64,000 bases of DNA from Hyphomicrobiales bacterium (GTDB lineage: Bacteria > Pseudomonadota > Alphaproteobacteria > Rhizobiales > Rhizobiaceae), in contig UCEZ01000031.1 of the NCBI GenBank assembly GCA_900471525.1, positions 1-64,000 on the forward strand. Direction: 5' to 3'. Below, one piece after another: positions 8,139 through 17,222 of the stretch. Below the pieces are notes generated by a model. It had not been told where the DNA came from. It saw only the letters and a program-made list of their open reading frames with translations, and did no database searches. Position numbers and translations under genes: made by a program. Within the stretch, counting starts at the first letter, position 1; every line of letters begins with the position of its first letter.

Positions 8139-10039
8139 TCACCCGACGCACAACCCTTGGCTTGCTCGCCTCGGTGTTAGTACCCGGCACCAGCCGCGCC
8201 TCGGTTCTTCAGCCCGAATACATGCGGCACTATTTTCGCACCCAACCGTTGCCGGACCCCGCCGACCGGCTACCGGTCAATCCGCGCCGCATCGACCTCA
8301 AGGCCATGGGCCGCGAACCGGGGACCTACGGCGGAACCGTGCGCATGCTGATCGGCAGCCAGAAGGACATCCGGCTGATGACGCTCAACGGCTATGCCCG
8401 GCTCGTTGGCTATGATCAAAATCTGCAGCTGCAGCCCGATATCCTGGAAAGTTTTGACGTTCAGGAAGGCCGCATCTTCACCTTCAAGCTGCGCGAAAAC
8501 CATCGCTGGTCGGACGGCAGCCATTTGACGTCCAAGGATTTCCAGTATTGCTGGGAAGACGTCATTCTCAACAAGAAGTTGCGCAAGGGCGGCCTGCCGA
8601 CCTATTTTCTCGCCGACGGAAAGCCGCCGCGCTTCGAGGTTATCGACGAACTGACCGTCCGCTACACCTGGGACACGCCAAACCCGGATTTCCTGCCGAA
8701 TCTGGCGGCACCTCTGGCGGCGACCATCGTCATGCCCTTTGCCTATATGTGGCAGTTCCACGCCAAGTATCAGGACGACATTCGCCTGTCGGCGCTGATG
8801 AAGCTCTACCGCGTCAAGAAGTGGGTGGATCTGCACATCAAGATGTCGCGCAGCTACCGTCCGGAAAACCCGGACCTGCCGACCCTCGACCCCTGGCGCA
8901 ATACGACTGCACCGCCGGCCGAGCAGTTCGTCTTCGAGCGCAATCCATACTTTCACCGCGTCGATGAGAACGGCACGCAGCTTCCCTATATCGACCGCTT
9001 TGTCCTCAATGTGAGCTCGTCTGAGATCATCGCCGCCAAGACAGGCGCCGGCGAAAGCGACCTGCAATCGACCGGCATCGATTTCGTCGACTACAGCTTC
9101 CTGAAGGATTCGGAGAGCCGCTACCCGGTGAAGGTGAACCTGTGGAAACGCACGCAGGGTTCGCGGGTCAACCTCCTGCCGAACCTCAACTGCAGCGATG
9201 AAGTTTGGCGTACCTTGTTCAAGGACGTCCGCTTCCGCCGCGCGTTGTCGCTGTCCATCGACCGGCATGAGATCAACATGGTCGCCTTTTACGGGCTCGC
9301 GACGGAGGCTGCCGATTCTGTGCTGCCGGAAAGCCCGCTCTATCGCGAGGAAAATGCCAAGGCCTGGGCCGCGCACGATCCGGATCAGGCAAATGCCCTT
9401 TTGGACGAAATCGGCCTCACCGAGCGAAACAGCGACGGTATTCGCCTCTTGCCGGACGGGCGCGACGCGCAGATCGTCGTCGAAACCGCCGGCGAAAGCA
9501 CGCTGGAGACGGACGTACTGGAACTGGTGACCGATCACTGGGCGAAGATCGGCATCAAACTCTTCATCAAGACCTCGCAGCGCGATGTGTTCCGCAGCCG
9601 CGCCATGGGCGGCGACATCATGGTGTCGATGTATTCGGGCATGGAAAACGGCGTTCCGACGGCTGACATGAATCCCGGCCAGCTGGCCCCCACATCGGAC
9701 GACCAACTGCAGTGGGCCGTTTGGGGCATGTACTATCTCTCTGGACAGACCAAGGGCGAAGCACCGGATATTCCGGAAGTCATCCAGCTTGGAAAACTGC
9801 TGGATGACTGGCATCACGCGGCCGATTTGGACGAAAAAAGCCGCATCTGGGCTGAGATGCTCGATATCTACGCCCAGCAGGTCTTCTCCATCGGCATCGT
9901 CAACGCGGCCCTGCAGCCCGTGCTGCATTCTACCCGGCTGCGCAATGTCCCTGAAAAGGGCCTCTATGGTTTCGATCCGACCTGCTATCTCGGAGTTTAC
10001 ATGCCGGATACCTTCTGGTTCAGCGGCGAGGTTAGCTGA
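8135..10039 (+). CDS. Family 5 extracellular solute-binding protein of the peptide-type ABC transporter
   Basis: A 634-residue periplasmic binding protein of the SBP_bac_5 family, the usual partner of Dpp/Opp systems. The N-terminus ([18 protein letters not shown], then SRAS) is a signal peptide with a twin arginine at residues 4-5; no lipobox cysteine is seen. Family landmarks include FKLRENHRWSDG with the following SKDFQYCWED segment, and FRRALSLSIDR. The length exceeds the usual 500-540 residues, as in YejA-like proteins. It overlaps the ATPase gene by an ATGA and lies two bases before the first permease. The ligand cannot be read; location before glycosyltransferases hints at a glycan or glycopeptide precursor. 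Confidence 0.9.
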   Translation: MITRRTTLGLLASVLVPGTSRASVLQPEYMRHYFRTQPLPDPADRLPVNPRRIDLKAMGREPGTYGGTVRMLIGSQKDIRLMTLNGYARLVGYDQNLQLQPDILESFDVQEGRIFTFKLRENHRWSDGSHLTSKDFQYCWEDVILNKKLRKGGLPTYFLADGKPPRFEVIDELTVRYTWDTPNPDFLPNLAAPLAATIVMPFAYMWQFHAKYQDDIRLSALMKLYRVKKWVDLHIKMSRSYRPENPDLPTLDPWRNTTAPPAEQFVFERNPYFHRVDENGTQLPYIDRFVLNVSSSEIIAAKTGAGESDLQSTGIDFVDYSFLKDSESRYPVKVNLWKRTQGSRVNLLPNLNCSDEVWRTLFKDVRFRRALSLSIDRHEINMVAFYGLATEAADSVLPESPLYREENAKAWAAHDPDQANALLDEIGLTERNSDGIRLLPDGRDAQIVVETAGESTLETDVLELVTDHWAKIGIKLFIKTSQRDVFRSRAMGGDIMVSMYSGMENGVPTADMNPGQLAPTSDDQLQWAVWGMYYLSGQTKGEAPDIPEVIQLGKLLDDWHHAADLDEKSRIWAEMLDIYAQQVFSIGIVNAALQPVLHSTRLRNVPEKGLYGFDPTCYLGVYMPDTFWFSGEVS

Positions 10040-10041
10040 AT

Positions 10042-11040
10042 ATGCTGCGATACATTTTCTGGCGTGTCGCGGCGATGATCCCGACTTTGCTGATCATTTC
10101 GGCACTGGTGTTCACCATCATCGAACTCCCGCCCGGCGATTATTTCGAGAGCTACATTTCCGAGCTTCGCGCCCAGGGCGAAGACGTCGATATGGCCGAA
10201 ATCCAGGAGCTGCGGGCACAATACGGTTTCGACCGCCCGCCGCTGCTGCGCTATTTTCATTGGGTCGCAGGCCTGGTGCAGGGCGATTACGGCTATTCGT
10301 TCGAATATCAGCTGCCGGTCAACGAGGTGGTCGGCGATCGTCTCTGGCTGACGGTGCTGGTGTCGTTCGTCACCATCCTGTTCACCTGGCTGGTCGCGTT
10401 TCCGATCGGTATCTATTCGGCCACCCATCAATACAGTTGGGGCGATTACGGACTGACGTTCATGGGGCTGATCGGCATCGCCATTCCGAACTTCATGTTC
10501 GCGCTGATCCTCATGTATTTCGCCAACATCTGGTTCGGCACCTCCATCGGCCATCTGATGGATCAAAAGTTCCTGGCGGAGCCGATGAGCTGGGACAAGG
10601 CGAAATCGATCCTCGAACATCTCTGGATACCGGTCCTGATCGTCGGCACAGCAGGCACAGCAGGCATGATCCGCAGGCTGCGCGCCAATCTGCTCGACGA
10701 GCTTCAGAAACAATATGTCGTGACTGCTCGCGCCAAGGGCTTGCATCCGTTCCGCGCGCTGGTCAAATACCCCCTGCGCATGGCCCTCAATTTCTTCATC
10801 TCGGATATCGGCTCGATCCTGCCGGCGATCATTTCCGGCGCGGAAATCACCGCCATCGTGCTATCGCTCGAAACCACGGGACCTATGCTGATAAAAGCGT
10901 TGCAAAGCCAGGATATGTATCTTGCCGGTTCGTTCCTGATGTTCCTGGCTTTCCTCACCGTGATCGGCGTGCTGATATCGGACATCGCACTCGCATTCCT
11001 CGACCCGCGCATCCGGCTGCAAGGCGGTAGCACCAAGTGA
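10042..11040 (+). CDS. Peptide-type ABC transporter permease, DppB-like
   Basis: A 332-residue inner-membrane permease. The first helix (about residues 10-30) is followed by a periplasmic stretch, then the BPD_transp_1 core with five predicted helices. The EAA-like coupling segment RAKGLHPFRALVKYPLRMAL near residue 235 docks on the ATPase. The size and order (binding protein, DppB-like, DppC-like) are as in peptide systems. The gene follows the binding protein by two bases and its stop overlaps the next permease's GTG start. Confidence 0.92.
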   Translation: MLRYIFWRVAAMIPTLLIISALVFTIIELPPGDYFESYISELRAQGEDVDMAEIQELRAQYGFDRPPLLRYFHWVAGLVQGDYGYSFEYQLPVNEVVGDRLWLTVLVSFVTILFTWLVAFPIGIYSATHQYSWGDYGLTFMGLIGIAIPNFMFALILMYFANIWFGTSIGHLMDQKFLAEPMSWDKAKSILEHLWIPVLIVGTAGTAGMIRRLRANLLDELQKQYVVTARAKGLHPFRALVKYPLRMALNFFISDIGSILPAIISGAEITAIVLSLETTGPMLIKALQSQDMYLAGSFLMFLAFLTVIGVLISDIALAFLDPRIRLQGGSTK

Positions 11041-12212
11041 CGATATCCCTTCCCGAATCCGGCGCACCGCTGGCACATTACGTCTCGACGGCACCGTTCG
11101 ATCCGCACTCCGTCGATGTGATGACGGAGAAACAAGCTCATATCTACCAGGCATCGCAGCTGCGGCTGATGTGGTGGAAATTCAAGAAACACCGCCTGGC
11201 GCTGTACTCGCTGTATTTTCTCACTTTTCTCTACGCAATCATCGCCATCGTCGAGTTCCTGGCGCCCTATAATCTGCATACCCGCAACGTTGACTTCATC
11301 CATTCGCCGCCGCAGCGCGTCCATCTGTTCCATGACGGCAATTTCGTCGGCCCGTTCGTCTACGGGCGGACGATGACGCTCGACATGGACACGCTGCGCC
11401 GCATCTACACGGACAAGCCAGACCAGGTCGAACCGATCCGCTTCTTTTGCCGGGGTGACGGCTACAGGTTCTGGGGGCTCATAGAGACCAATGTTCATCT
11501 GGTCTGCCCGGCCAAGGACGGGCAACTCTTCCTGCTCGGAAGCGACCGTCTCGGTCGCGACGTGTTGTCACGGATCCTTTACGGAGCCCGGATATCGTTG
11601 ACCATAGGCCTGCTGGGCATCACCATGAGCTTCGTGCTGGGCATTACCATCGGCGGACTGGCCGGCTACCACGGCGGGGTCTTCGATCTGATCGTCCAGC
11701 GCATCATCGAGGTGCTGCAATCGATACCGAGCATTCCGCTGTGGATGGCGCTCGCCGCGATCATGCCTGTGACATGGAGTCCGATCCTGATCTATCTCGG
11801 CATCACAGCCATTCTGGGCCTGCTCGATTGGACGGGGCTTGCGCGCGCCGTACGCTCGAAACTGCTGGCCCTGCGCGAAGAAGATTATGTGCTGGCAGCG
11901 CAATTGATGGGCGCCGGCTCCAGCCGCATCATCGGCCGCCATCTCGTACCCGGTTTCATGTCGCACCTAATCGCGACAGCGACCTTGGCGATCCCTGGCA
12001 TGATCCTTGGCGAGACGGCACTCAGCTTCCTCGGCCTTGGACTTCGTCCGCCGATCACCAGCTGGGGCATTCTCCTGACGGAAGCCCGCAGCGTCAGCGT
12101 CATTGCTTTTTATCCCTGGCTGTTGTTTCCAACCATTCCGGTCATTCTCGTGATTCTGGCGTTCAATTTCCTTGGCGACGGTCTTCGCGATGCTGCCGAC
12201 CCGTATAAGTGA
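11037..12212 (+). CDS. Peptide-type ABC transporter permease, DppC-like
   Basis: A 391-residue second permease with a GTG start that overlaps the previous stop by four bases. A cytoplasmic N-terminus of about 55 residues leads to one helix, then an unusually long periplasmic loop of roughly 110 residues before the DRLGRDVLSRILYGARISL segment that opens the transport core in the DppC/OppC family. The AAQLMGAGSSRIIGRHLVPG loop is the EAA motif. The enlarged loop is typical of YejE-like members. A gap of 72 bases separates it from the glycosyltransferases, which could share its transcript. Confidence 0.92.
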   Translation: MTISLPESGAPLAHYVSTAPFDPHSVDVMTEKQAHIYQASQLRLMWWKFKKHRLALYSLYFLTFLYAIIAIVEFLAPYNLHTRNVDFIHSPPQRVHLFHDGNFVGPFVYGRTMTLDMDTLRRIYTDKPDQVEPIRFFCRGDGYRFWGLIETNVHLVCPAKDGQLFLLGSDRLGRDVLSRILYGARISLTIGLLGITMSFVLGITIGGLAGYHGGVFDLIVQRIIEVLQSIPSIPLWMALAAIMPVTWSPILIYLGITAILGLLDWTGLARAVRSKLLALREEDYVLAAQLMGAGSSRIIGRHLVPGFMSHLIATATLAIPGMILGETALSFLGLGLRPPITSWGILLTEARSVSVIAFYPWLLFPTIPVILVILAFNFLGDGLRDAADPYK

Positions 12213-12284
12213 AGTGGATACTGATATGCTAAGGACGCTCCGCAAGGAGATCGGCAGCGCCATAGGAGTCAAGAGGCTCCGCTC

Positions 12285-13493
12285 ATGACGCGCCGGATCG
12301 AGGATGCCCGTATCCTGATGTACAGCCACGACACGTTCGGTCTCGGCCATCTCCGGCGATGCCGGACCATTGCGCATTCGCTGGTGGAGGATTATCGCGG
12401 CGTCAATATCCTGATCATTTCGGGCGCGACCATCGCCGGCGCCTTTGACTATCGAGCCCGCGTCGATTTCGTGAAGATCCCCAGCGTCATCAAGCTGCGC
12501 AACGGCGAATACACCTCGATGGACCGGCATATCGATCTGCACGAGACGCTGAAGATGCGCAAGTCGATCATCCGTCATACCGCCGAGACCTTCCAGCCGG
12601 ACATCTTCATCGTCGACAAGGAGCCGATGGGCCTGCACGGCGAGGTCGAGGAGACCCTTGCCTATCTGAAGAAGCAGGGAACAACCCTGGTTCTCGGCCT
12701 GCGCGAGGTCATGGACGCGCCGCATCTGCTCGATGCCGAATGGAAGCGCAACGATGTGATGCGCAAGATCGGCCAGTTCTACGACAGCGTCTGGGTCTAT
12801 GGGCCACCGGATTTCTACGACCCGCTCGTCGGCCTGGATGTTCCGCCAACAGTGCGCGGAAAGATGGATTTCGTCGGCTTTCTCCAGAGAAGCGTCTCGC
12901 AGGACGTGGAATCCGAGCATAAGCCGAAAGGCGACTACATTCTGGTGACCACCGGCGGCGGTGGCGACGGCTCGGATCTGATCCATGACGTCGTCGACGC
13001 CTATCAGGAAGATCCGACGCTCACGCACAAGGCGCTGATCGTGCTCGGCCCCTACATGCCGGCCAAGCAGCGCCACAAGCTGATTATGAAGTGCGCCAAG
13101 ATTCCTTATGTCGAGGTCATCGAATTCGACAACCGGATGGAAGAGCTGATCGCCGGCGCCAAGGGCGTCGTCGCCATGGGCGGCTACAACACCTATTGCG
13201 AAATTCTGTCCTTCGACAAGCCGGCGCTGATCGTGCCGAGGGTCATGCCGCGCGAAGAACAGTTGATCCGCGCAAGCCGTGCCGCTGAACTTGGCCTGAT
13301 CGACATGCTTCTGCCCGAAGAAGCCGCCGATCCCCTGCGTTTTGCAGCAGCACTCAAAGCTCTGCCCGACCGCAACCCGCCATCGAAAAGCGCTCAGGGC
13401 ATGACGCTCGAAGGCCTTGCGAACATATCGCAGATCGTCGGGGAATGGCTCGGTCGCCGCGACCGCGAACACCTGACGGTCGTGAAAGGGTAA
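12285..13493 (+). CDS. MurG-like glycosyltransferase (COG4671-type)
   Basis: A 402-residue soluble glycosyltransferase of the GT-B fold, related to MurG and to the family annotated as predicted glycosyl transferase COG4671. The N-terminal acceptor domain opens with SHDTFGLGHLRRC (about residue 14), the family's G-x-GH motif. The C-terminal donor domain has TTGGGGDGSDL and VAMGGYNTYCE with PALIVPR, typical of UDP-sugar binding in MurG-like enzymes. No membrane helix is visible. It is the first of three glycosyltransferases in a row and is paralogous to the third. Donor and acceptor are unknown. Confidence 0.82.
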   Translation: MTRRIEDARILMYSHDTFGLGHLRRCRTIAHSLVEDYRGVNILIISGATIAGAFDYRARVDFVKIPSVIKLRNGEYTSMDRHIDLHETLKMRKSIIRHTAETFQPDIFIVDKEPMGLHGEVEETLAYLKKQGTTLVLGLREVMDAPHLLDAEWKRNDVMRKIGQFYDSVWVYGPPDFYDPLVGLDVPPTVRGKMDFVGFLQRSVSQDVESEHKPKGDYILVTTGGGGDGSDLIHDVVDAYQEDPTLTHKALIVLGPYMPAKQRHKLIMKCAKIPYVEVIEFDNRMEELIAGAKGVVAMGGYNTYCEILSFDKPALIVPRVMPREEQLIRASRAAELGLIDMLLPEEAADPLRFAAALKALPDRNPPSKSAQGMTLEGLANISQIVGEWLGRRDREHLTVVKG

Positions 13494-13500
13494 CGACACA

Positions 13501-14745
13501 TTGACTGAACGCCGCAAGATCGTCGTGGTGCTGAAGGGATATCCGCGCCTGTCGGAAACCTTCATCGCCCAGGAACTGCTTGGATTGGAAAGGGCCGGCT
13601 TCGAACTGGCACTGGTGGCATTGCGCCGCCCAACGGACAAGAAGCGCCACCCCATTCATGACGAAATCCGCGCTCCGGTTCACTATCTTCCGGAATATCT
13701 GCATCAGGAGCCCTTTCGGCTCGCGCTGGCTTCTTTCCTTTGCCTTTTCAAGTTCGGCTTCTGGCGCAGCTTGCCTGTATTTTTCTCCGATCTCTGGCGC
13801 GACCGGACACGCAACCGGGTTCGGCGTTTCGGCCAGGCAATGGTTCTTGCAGCGGAATGGCCGAAAGGCGGGGGATGGCTGCACGCACATTTCATCCACA
13901 CGCCCGCCTCCGTCGCCCGCTATGCCAGCATGATGAAGGGCATCGGCTGGACCTGCTCGGCCCATGCCAAGGATATCTGGACGTCACCCGAGTGGGAACT
14001 TGCCGGCAAACTCGCCAGTACCCGCTGGACGGTGACCTGCACGCAGACAGGATTTGAACAATTGCGGCATCTTGCCGGCGGCAAGCCGCATGTTCATCTG
14101 AGCTATCACGGCCTTGATCTCACCCGTTTCGGCGAGTTCGAAGACGCCCGCCCGCTCTTTGACGGGTCGCGGCCGGAAGCGCCTGTAACGATCATGAGCG
14201 TTGGCCGGGCCGTCGAGAAAAAAGGCTTCGATATCCTGCTGCGCGCGCTAAGCCTGCTGCCCGGTGATCTCAACTGGCAATTCAAACATATTGGCGGCGG
14301 CGAACAACTGGACAAGCTTCAGGCACTGGCGGCTGAACTCGGCATCGCCAAAAAGGTCGTCTGGCACGGTTCGATGTCGCAAACCGAGGTGCTGCAGCAC
14401 TATCGCGGTGCCGACGTTTTCGCTCTTGCCTGCCGCATCACCGCCAACGGTGATCGTGACGGGCTGCCAAACGTCCTTGTCGAGGCGTCAAGCCAAGCCC
14501 TCGCCTGCATATCGACAGACGTCTCCGGTGTGCCCGAACTCCTTGTCGATGGTGAAAACGGCTTCATCGTCCCACCGGAGGACCCGCAGGCGCTGGCTCA
14601 TGCCCTGGAAAGGGCCATACGCGATCCCGCCCTGCGCCAGCGTTTGGGCAAAGCGGCGGAACGCACGGTTCGCGGGAGCTTCGATCACCAAACCAGCATC
14701 CGCCAGCTGAAAAACCTGTTCGAGACCGAATGGCGGACTTCTTGA
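13501..14745 (+). CDS. Glycosyltransferase family 4 protein (WcaL/colanic-acid type)
   Basis: A 414-residue retaining glycosyltransferase. The Rossmann donor domain shows VGRAVEKKGFDILLRAL near residue 238 and the GT4 E-x7-E region DGLPNVLVEASSQALACI followed by SGVPELLVDGENGF. An N-terminal LSETFIAQEL segment is typical of exopolysaccharide GT4 enzymes. The only start near the preceding stop is a TTG at 13501, seven bases after it, so translation may be coupled and modest. Its stop overlaps the next gene as TGATG. It probably adds a sugar to the same glycan as its neighbours. Confidence 0.85.
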   Translation: MTERRKIVVVLKGYPRLSETFIAQELLGLERAGFELALVALRRPTDKKRHPIHDEIRAPVHYLPEYLHQEPFRLALASFLCLFKFGFWRSLPVFFSDLWRDRTRNRVRRFGQAMVLAAEWPKGGGWLHAHFIHTPASVARYASMMKGIGWTCSAHAKDIWTSPEWELAGKLASTRWTVTCTQTGFEQLRHLAGGKPHVHLSYHGLDLTRFGEFEDARPLFDGSRPEAPVTIMSVGRAVEKKGFDILLRALSLLPGDLNWQFKHIGGGEQLDKLQALAAELGIAKKVVWHGSMSQTEVLQHYRGADVFALACRITANGDRDGLPNVLVEASSQALACISTDVSGVPELLVDGENGFIVPPEDPQALAHALERAIRDPALRQRLGKAAERTVRGSFDHQTSIRQLKNLFETEWRTS

Positions 14746-15890
14746 TGACTGAAGGCCGGAGGGCGGCACCGCGCGCCTTTTTTTACGTCCAGCACCTGCT
14801 CGGTATCGGACACCTCGCCCGCGCCAGCCGCATTGCCCGCGCGCTTGCCGAGGACGGTTTCGACGTCACCGTGGTCACCGGCGGGACGCCGGTCGCAAGC
14901 TTTCCGGGGCCACTCGTGCACCATGTCGCCTTGCCTCCGATCACGGCGGGGGATGCCGGATTTTCAGGGCTCGCCGATATCGACGGCAATCCGGTCGACG
15001 ACCCCTTCAAGGACAATCGCCGGGATCGGCTGCTGACCGCGTTTCGGCAAAGCCAGCCCGATATCGTCATCATCGAAGCCTTCCCCTTCGGCCGCCGGCA
15101 GGTCCGCTTCGAACTGCTGCCGCTGCTCGATGCCATCGCGACAACAGATCCCAAGCCACTGGTCGTCACTTCGCTTCGCGACATCCTGCAGGAACGCTCC
15201 AAGCCCGGTCGCGACGAAGAAACCGTTGCGACCGTAAAGCGGTATTTCGATCGGGTTCTGGTCCATGGCGATCCGACCTTCGCCCGACTGGAAGACACCT
15301 TCCCGCTGGCGGCCGATATCATGGATAAGGTGGTCTACACCGGGCTCGTTGCCGCTCCTGCGCCCGCACAGCCAACAGAACGTTTCGACGTCTTGGTTTC
15401 GGCAGGCGGCGGCGCCGTCGGCAATGCGCTGATCAGGGCTGCGCTCGACGCGGCAAAGGCGGTCGACAAGCCGCTGTCGTGGGCGCTGATCACCGGCCCC
15501 AACCTGCCCCAATCCGATTTCGACGCGATCTCGGCGGATGCGCCTGCGCATGTCAGCGTCTACCGGTTCCGCCCGGATTTTGCGAGCCTGCTCGCCGGGG
15601 CCAAACTGTCCGTGTCACAAGCGGGCTACAACACCGTTTGTGATATTCTGCGCGCCGGATGCCACGCCCTTTTGATCCCGTTCACCGCTGGCGGCGAAAC
15701 CGAGCAGACCGTCAGAGCCGAGCGCCTCGAAAAACTCGGGCTCGCGCATGTCCTGACCGAGGATGATCTCTCGGTGGAGAGCATGACTCAGGCCATCGAG
15801 ACCGCTCTCGCTGCGACCGATCGACCACCGCATGCACTCGATCTTGACGGCGCGCATCGCACCGCCGAAATCCTGCGCGGACTGCTCTGA
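14745..15890 (+). CDS. MurG-like glycosyltransferase, second COG4671-type paralogue
   Basis: A 381-residue GT-B protein beginning with VQHLLGIGHLARASRI, the same family motif as the first glycosyltransferase of this cluster. The donor domain has LVSAGGGAVGNAL, then VSQAGYNTVCDILRAG with LIPF and EQTVRAERL, as in MurG-like UDP-sugar enzymes. The ATG at 14745 overlaps the upstream stop in a TGATG junction, favouring translational coupling; an ATG at 14730 would add five residues. Having two related enzymes flank a GT4 suggests a glycan with at least three additions. Confidence 0.82.
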   Translation: MTEGRRAAPRAFFYVQHLLGIGHLARASRIARALAEDGFDVTVVTGGTPVASFPGPLVHHVALPPITAGDAGFSGLADIDGNPVDDPFKDNRRDRLLTAFRQSQPDIVIIEAFPFGRRQVRFELLPLLDAIATTDPKPLVVTSLRDILQERSKPGRDEETVATVKRYFDRVLVHGDPTFARLEDTFPLAADIMDKVVYTGLVAAPAPAQPTERFDVLVSAGGGAVGNALIRAALDAAKAVDKPLSWALITGPNLPQSDFDAISADAPAHVSVYRFRPDFASLLAGAKLSVSQAGYNTVCDILRAGCHALLIPFTAGGETEQTVRAERLEKLGLAHVLTEDDLSVESMTQAIETALAATDRPPHALDLDGAHRTAEILRGLL

Positions 15891-15897
15891 TCAGGAA

Positions 15898-16575
15898 TCA
15901 GACCGTACCGATCACCATGAAACGGGTATATTTCTTCATCGCCAGCGACCCTGCAAACCCCACGTGGCTGAGCGAAGTCTGCTCCTTGAACGCTTCCAGC
16001 GACGGCACGCAGTTTATATGGGTCGGCTCGCTGAAATAGTCGTTCGACTGCAGGAGAACCTGCGTGCCGCGCGGCAGAAGCGAAAGCCACGCCGGAAGAT
16101 CAGCGATGTGTTCACAACTGGTGTTGATCACCAGATCAGCCTCGAACGTTTTATAGTCGAGCGCGTACATATCCTGCGTTGTCGCGCGAAAGCGGTCGCC
16201 GGCCTTGGCATTCAGCGTCTCGGCCACCCTGCCGACATCGGGATCGATGTCGATACTTTCGAACAGCTTGATATCGAATCGCCTGTCATCGAAAAACATG
16301 GCCGGGAGCACGCCGTACCAGCCGCCGAGCAGGACGATGTGTTTAAATTTTCCGCCAAGGCTTTCAAACAGCTTGTCGCGAGCCCATATCTTGCTTCCAA
16401 CCTGCTTGTGGTTGAAGGCCGTGCCGAGGTCCGCGTCCGGATATTTGGCGACAACTTTCGCAAGGCCTTCTATCAGAGAGCTTCCCGTATAGGCGGATAG
16501 ACCGCGGATGATATCGAAGGCACTCTCGTGCCAATCTGTTGTGTTTGCTTCGTTAGTTCGGGTGGTTTTCATCAT
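15898..16575 (-). CDS. SAM-dependent methyltransferase-like protein
   Basis: A 225-residue soluble protein. IVLLGGWYGVLPAMFF near residue 80 stands where the SAM-binding strand and glycine loop lie, followed by FESIDIDPDVG (acidic ribose contact) and DLVINTSCEHIADL (motif IV region). The pattern suggests a class I methyltransferase fold, with a divergent glycine loop. It converges on the third glycosyltransferase (seven bases between stops) and is divergent from the next methyltransferase-like gene across only 38 bases. The substrate is not readable. Confidence 0.65.
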   Translation of the reverse strand: MMKTTRTNEANTTDWHESAFDIIRGLSAYTGSSLIEGLAKVVAKYPDADLGTAFNHKQVGSKIWARDKLFESLGGKFKHIVLLGGWYGVLPAMFFDDRRFDIKLFESIDIDPDVGRVAETLNAKAGDRFRATTQDMYALDYKTFEADLVINTSCEHIADLPAWLSLLPRGTQVLLQSNDYFSEPTHINCVPSLEAFKEQTSLSHVGFAGSLAMKKYTRFMVIGTV

Positions 16576-16613
16576 GCGCGTGTTGTAGTCTGGACTTTTC
16601 TGGAGTGCAAGGA

Positions 16614-17213
16614 ATGCAAGTCAACCTGAAGGATGCCGCCTCCGTTTCACCGTCCCTGGAGGCGGGAAAGGACATACCGCATCTCGCAGGAATTGGCGCA
16701 ACCATGCGGCAGGTGTTCGCCGCACACTTCATGCGCGAATGCCCGCACATCCTGGAAATCGGTGGCCACATCCGGCCCATCACCCCTTATCTCACGCATC
16801 ATCCGCTGTCGGTAACCTCCGTCGATCCAAAGACCGAGGCTTACGAAGCGGCTGAACTGAACGGCAAACAATGCCATGTGCGGCATATCCCGGCCAAGTT
16901 CCAGCAGATCGACTACCACTACCAACCAGGAAGCTACGGCCTCGTTCTGCTCGGCTATTCGCTGAAACCCTTCGGCCGCAAGGACCCGCTCGGTGACCTG
17001 CTGTTCTCGCTGATCGAAAACGCCAAAGCCGTTGTGATCGAATATGCACCGGAGCTCGAACGTGCTGCATCACAGGTGCCGCATATCGTCAGCCGTCCGA
17101 ACGTATCGGTCCGGGGGCAGTTCGACCTTCACCTGCACGACCCGGAGATCGCCGGCACGCCCTATGCCGCCCGGCGCTTCTACGTCCTCGACACCCGCTA
17201 TTCGGCTAGTTGA
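16614..17213 (+). CDS. Divergent methyltransferase-like protein of unknown function
   Basis: A 199-residue protein. HILEIGGHIRPIT near residue 45 and VTSVDPKTE twenty residues later look like the glycine loop and acidic motif of a SAM-binding fold, but the loop lacks the usual G-x-G-x-G, so catalysis is doubtful. Later, LVLLGYSLKPFG resembles the strand preceding the active site. The ATG at 16614 has a GGAG nine bases upstream; a GTG at 16605 would add three residues. It ends ten bases before the large ABC-like gene and is probably co-transcribed with it. Confidence 0.55.
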   Translation: MQVNLKDAASVSPSLEAGKDIPHLAGIGATMRQVFAAHFMRECPHILEIGGHIRPITPYLTHHPLSVTSVDPKTEAYEAAELNGKQCHVRHIPAKFQQIDYHYQPGSYGLVLLGYSLKPFGRKDPLGDLLFSLIENAKAVVIEYAPELERAASQVPHIVSRPNVSVRGQFDLHLHDPEIAGTPYAARRFYVLDTRYSAS

Positions 17214-17222
17214 AAAATACCC

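Noticed and set aside
8270-9928. A 552-codon open frame on the minus strand opposite the peptide-binding-protein gene
   Set aside because: It has no recognisable motif and lies wholly inside a gene with clear family features; high GC keeps antisense frames open.
11967-13655. A 562-codon minus-strand frame across the permease and first glycosyltransferase
   Set aside because: It spans two real genes and their gap and has no protein features.
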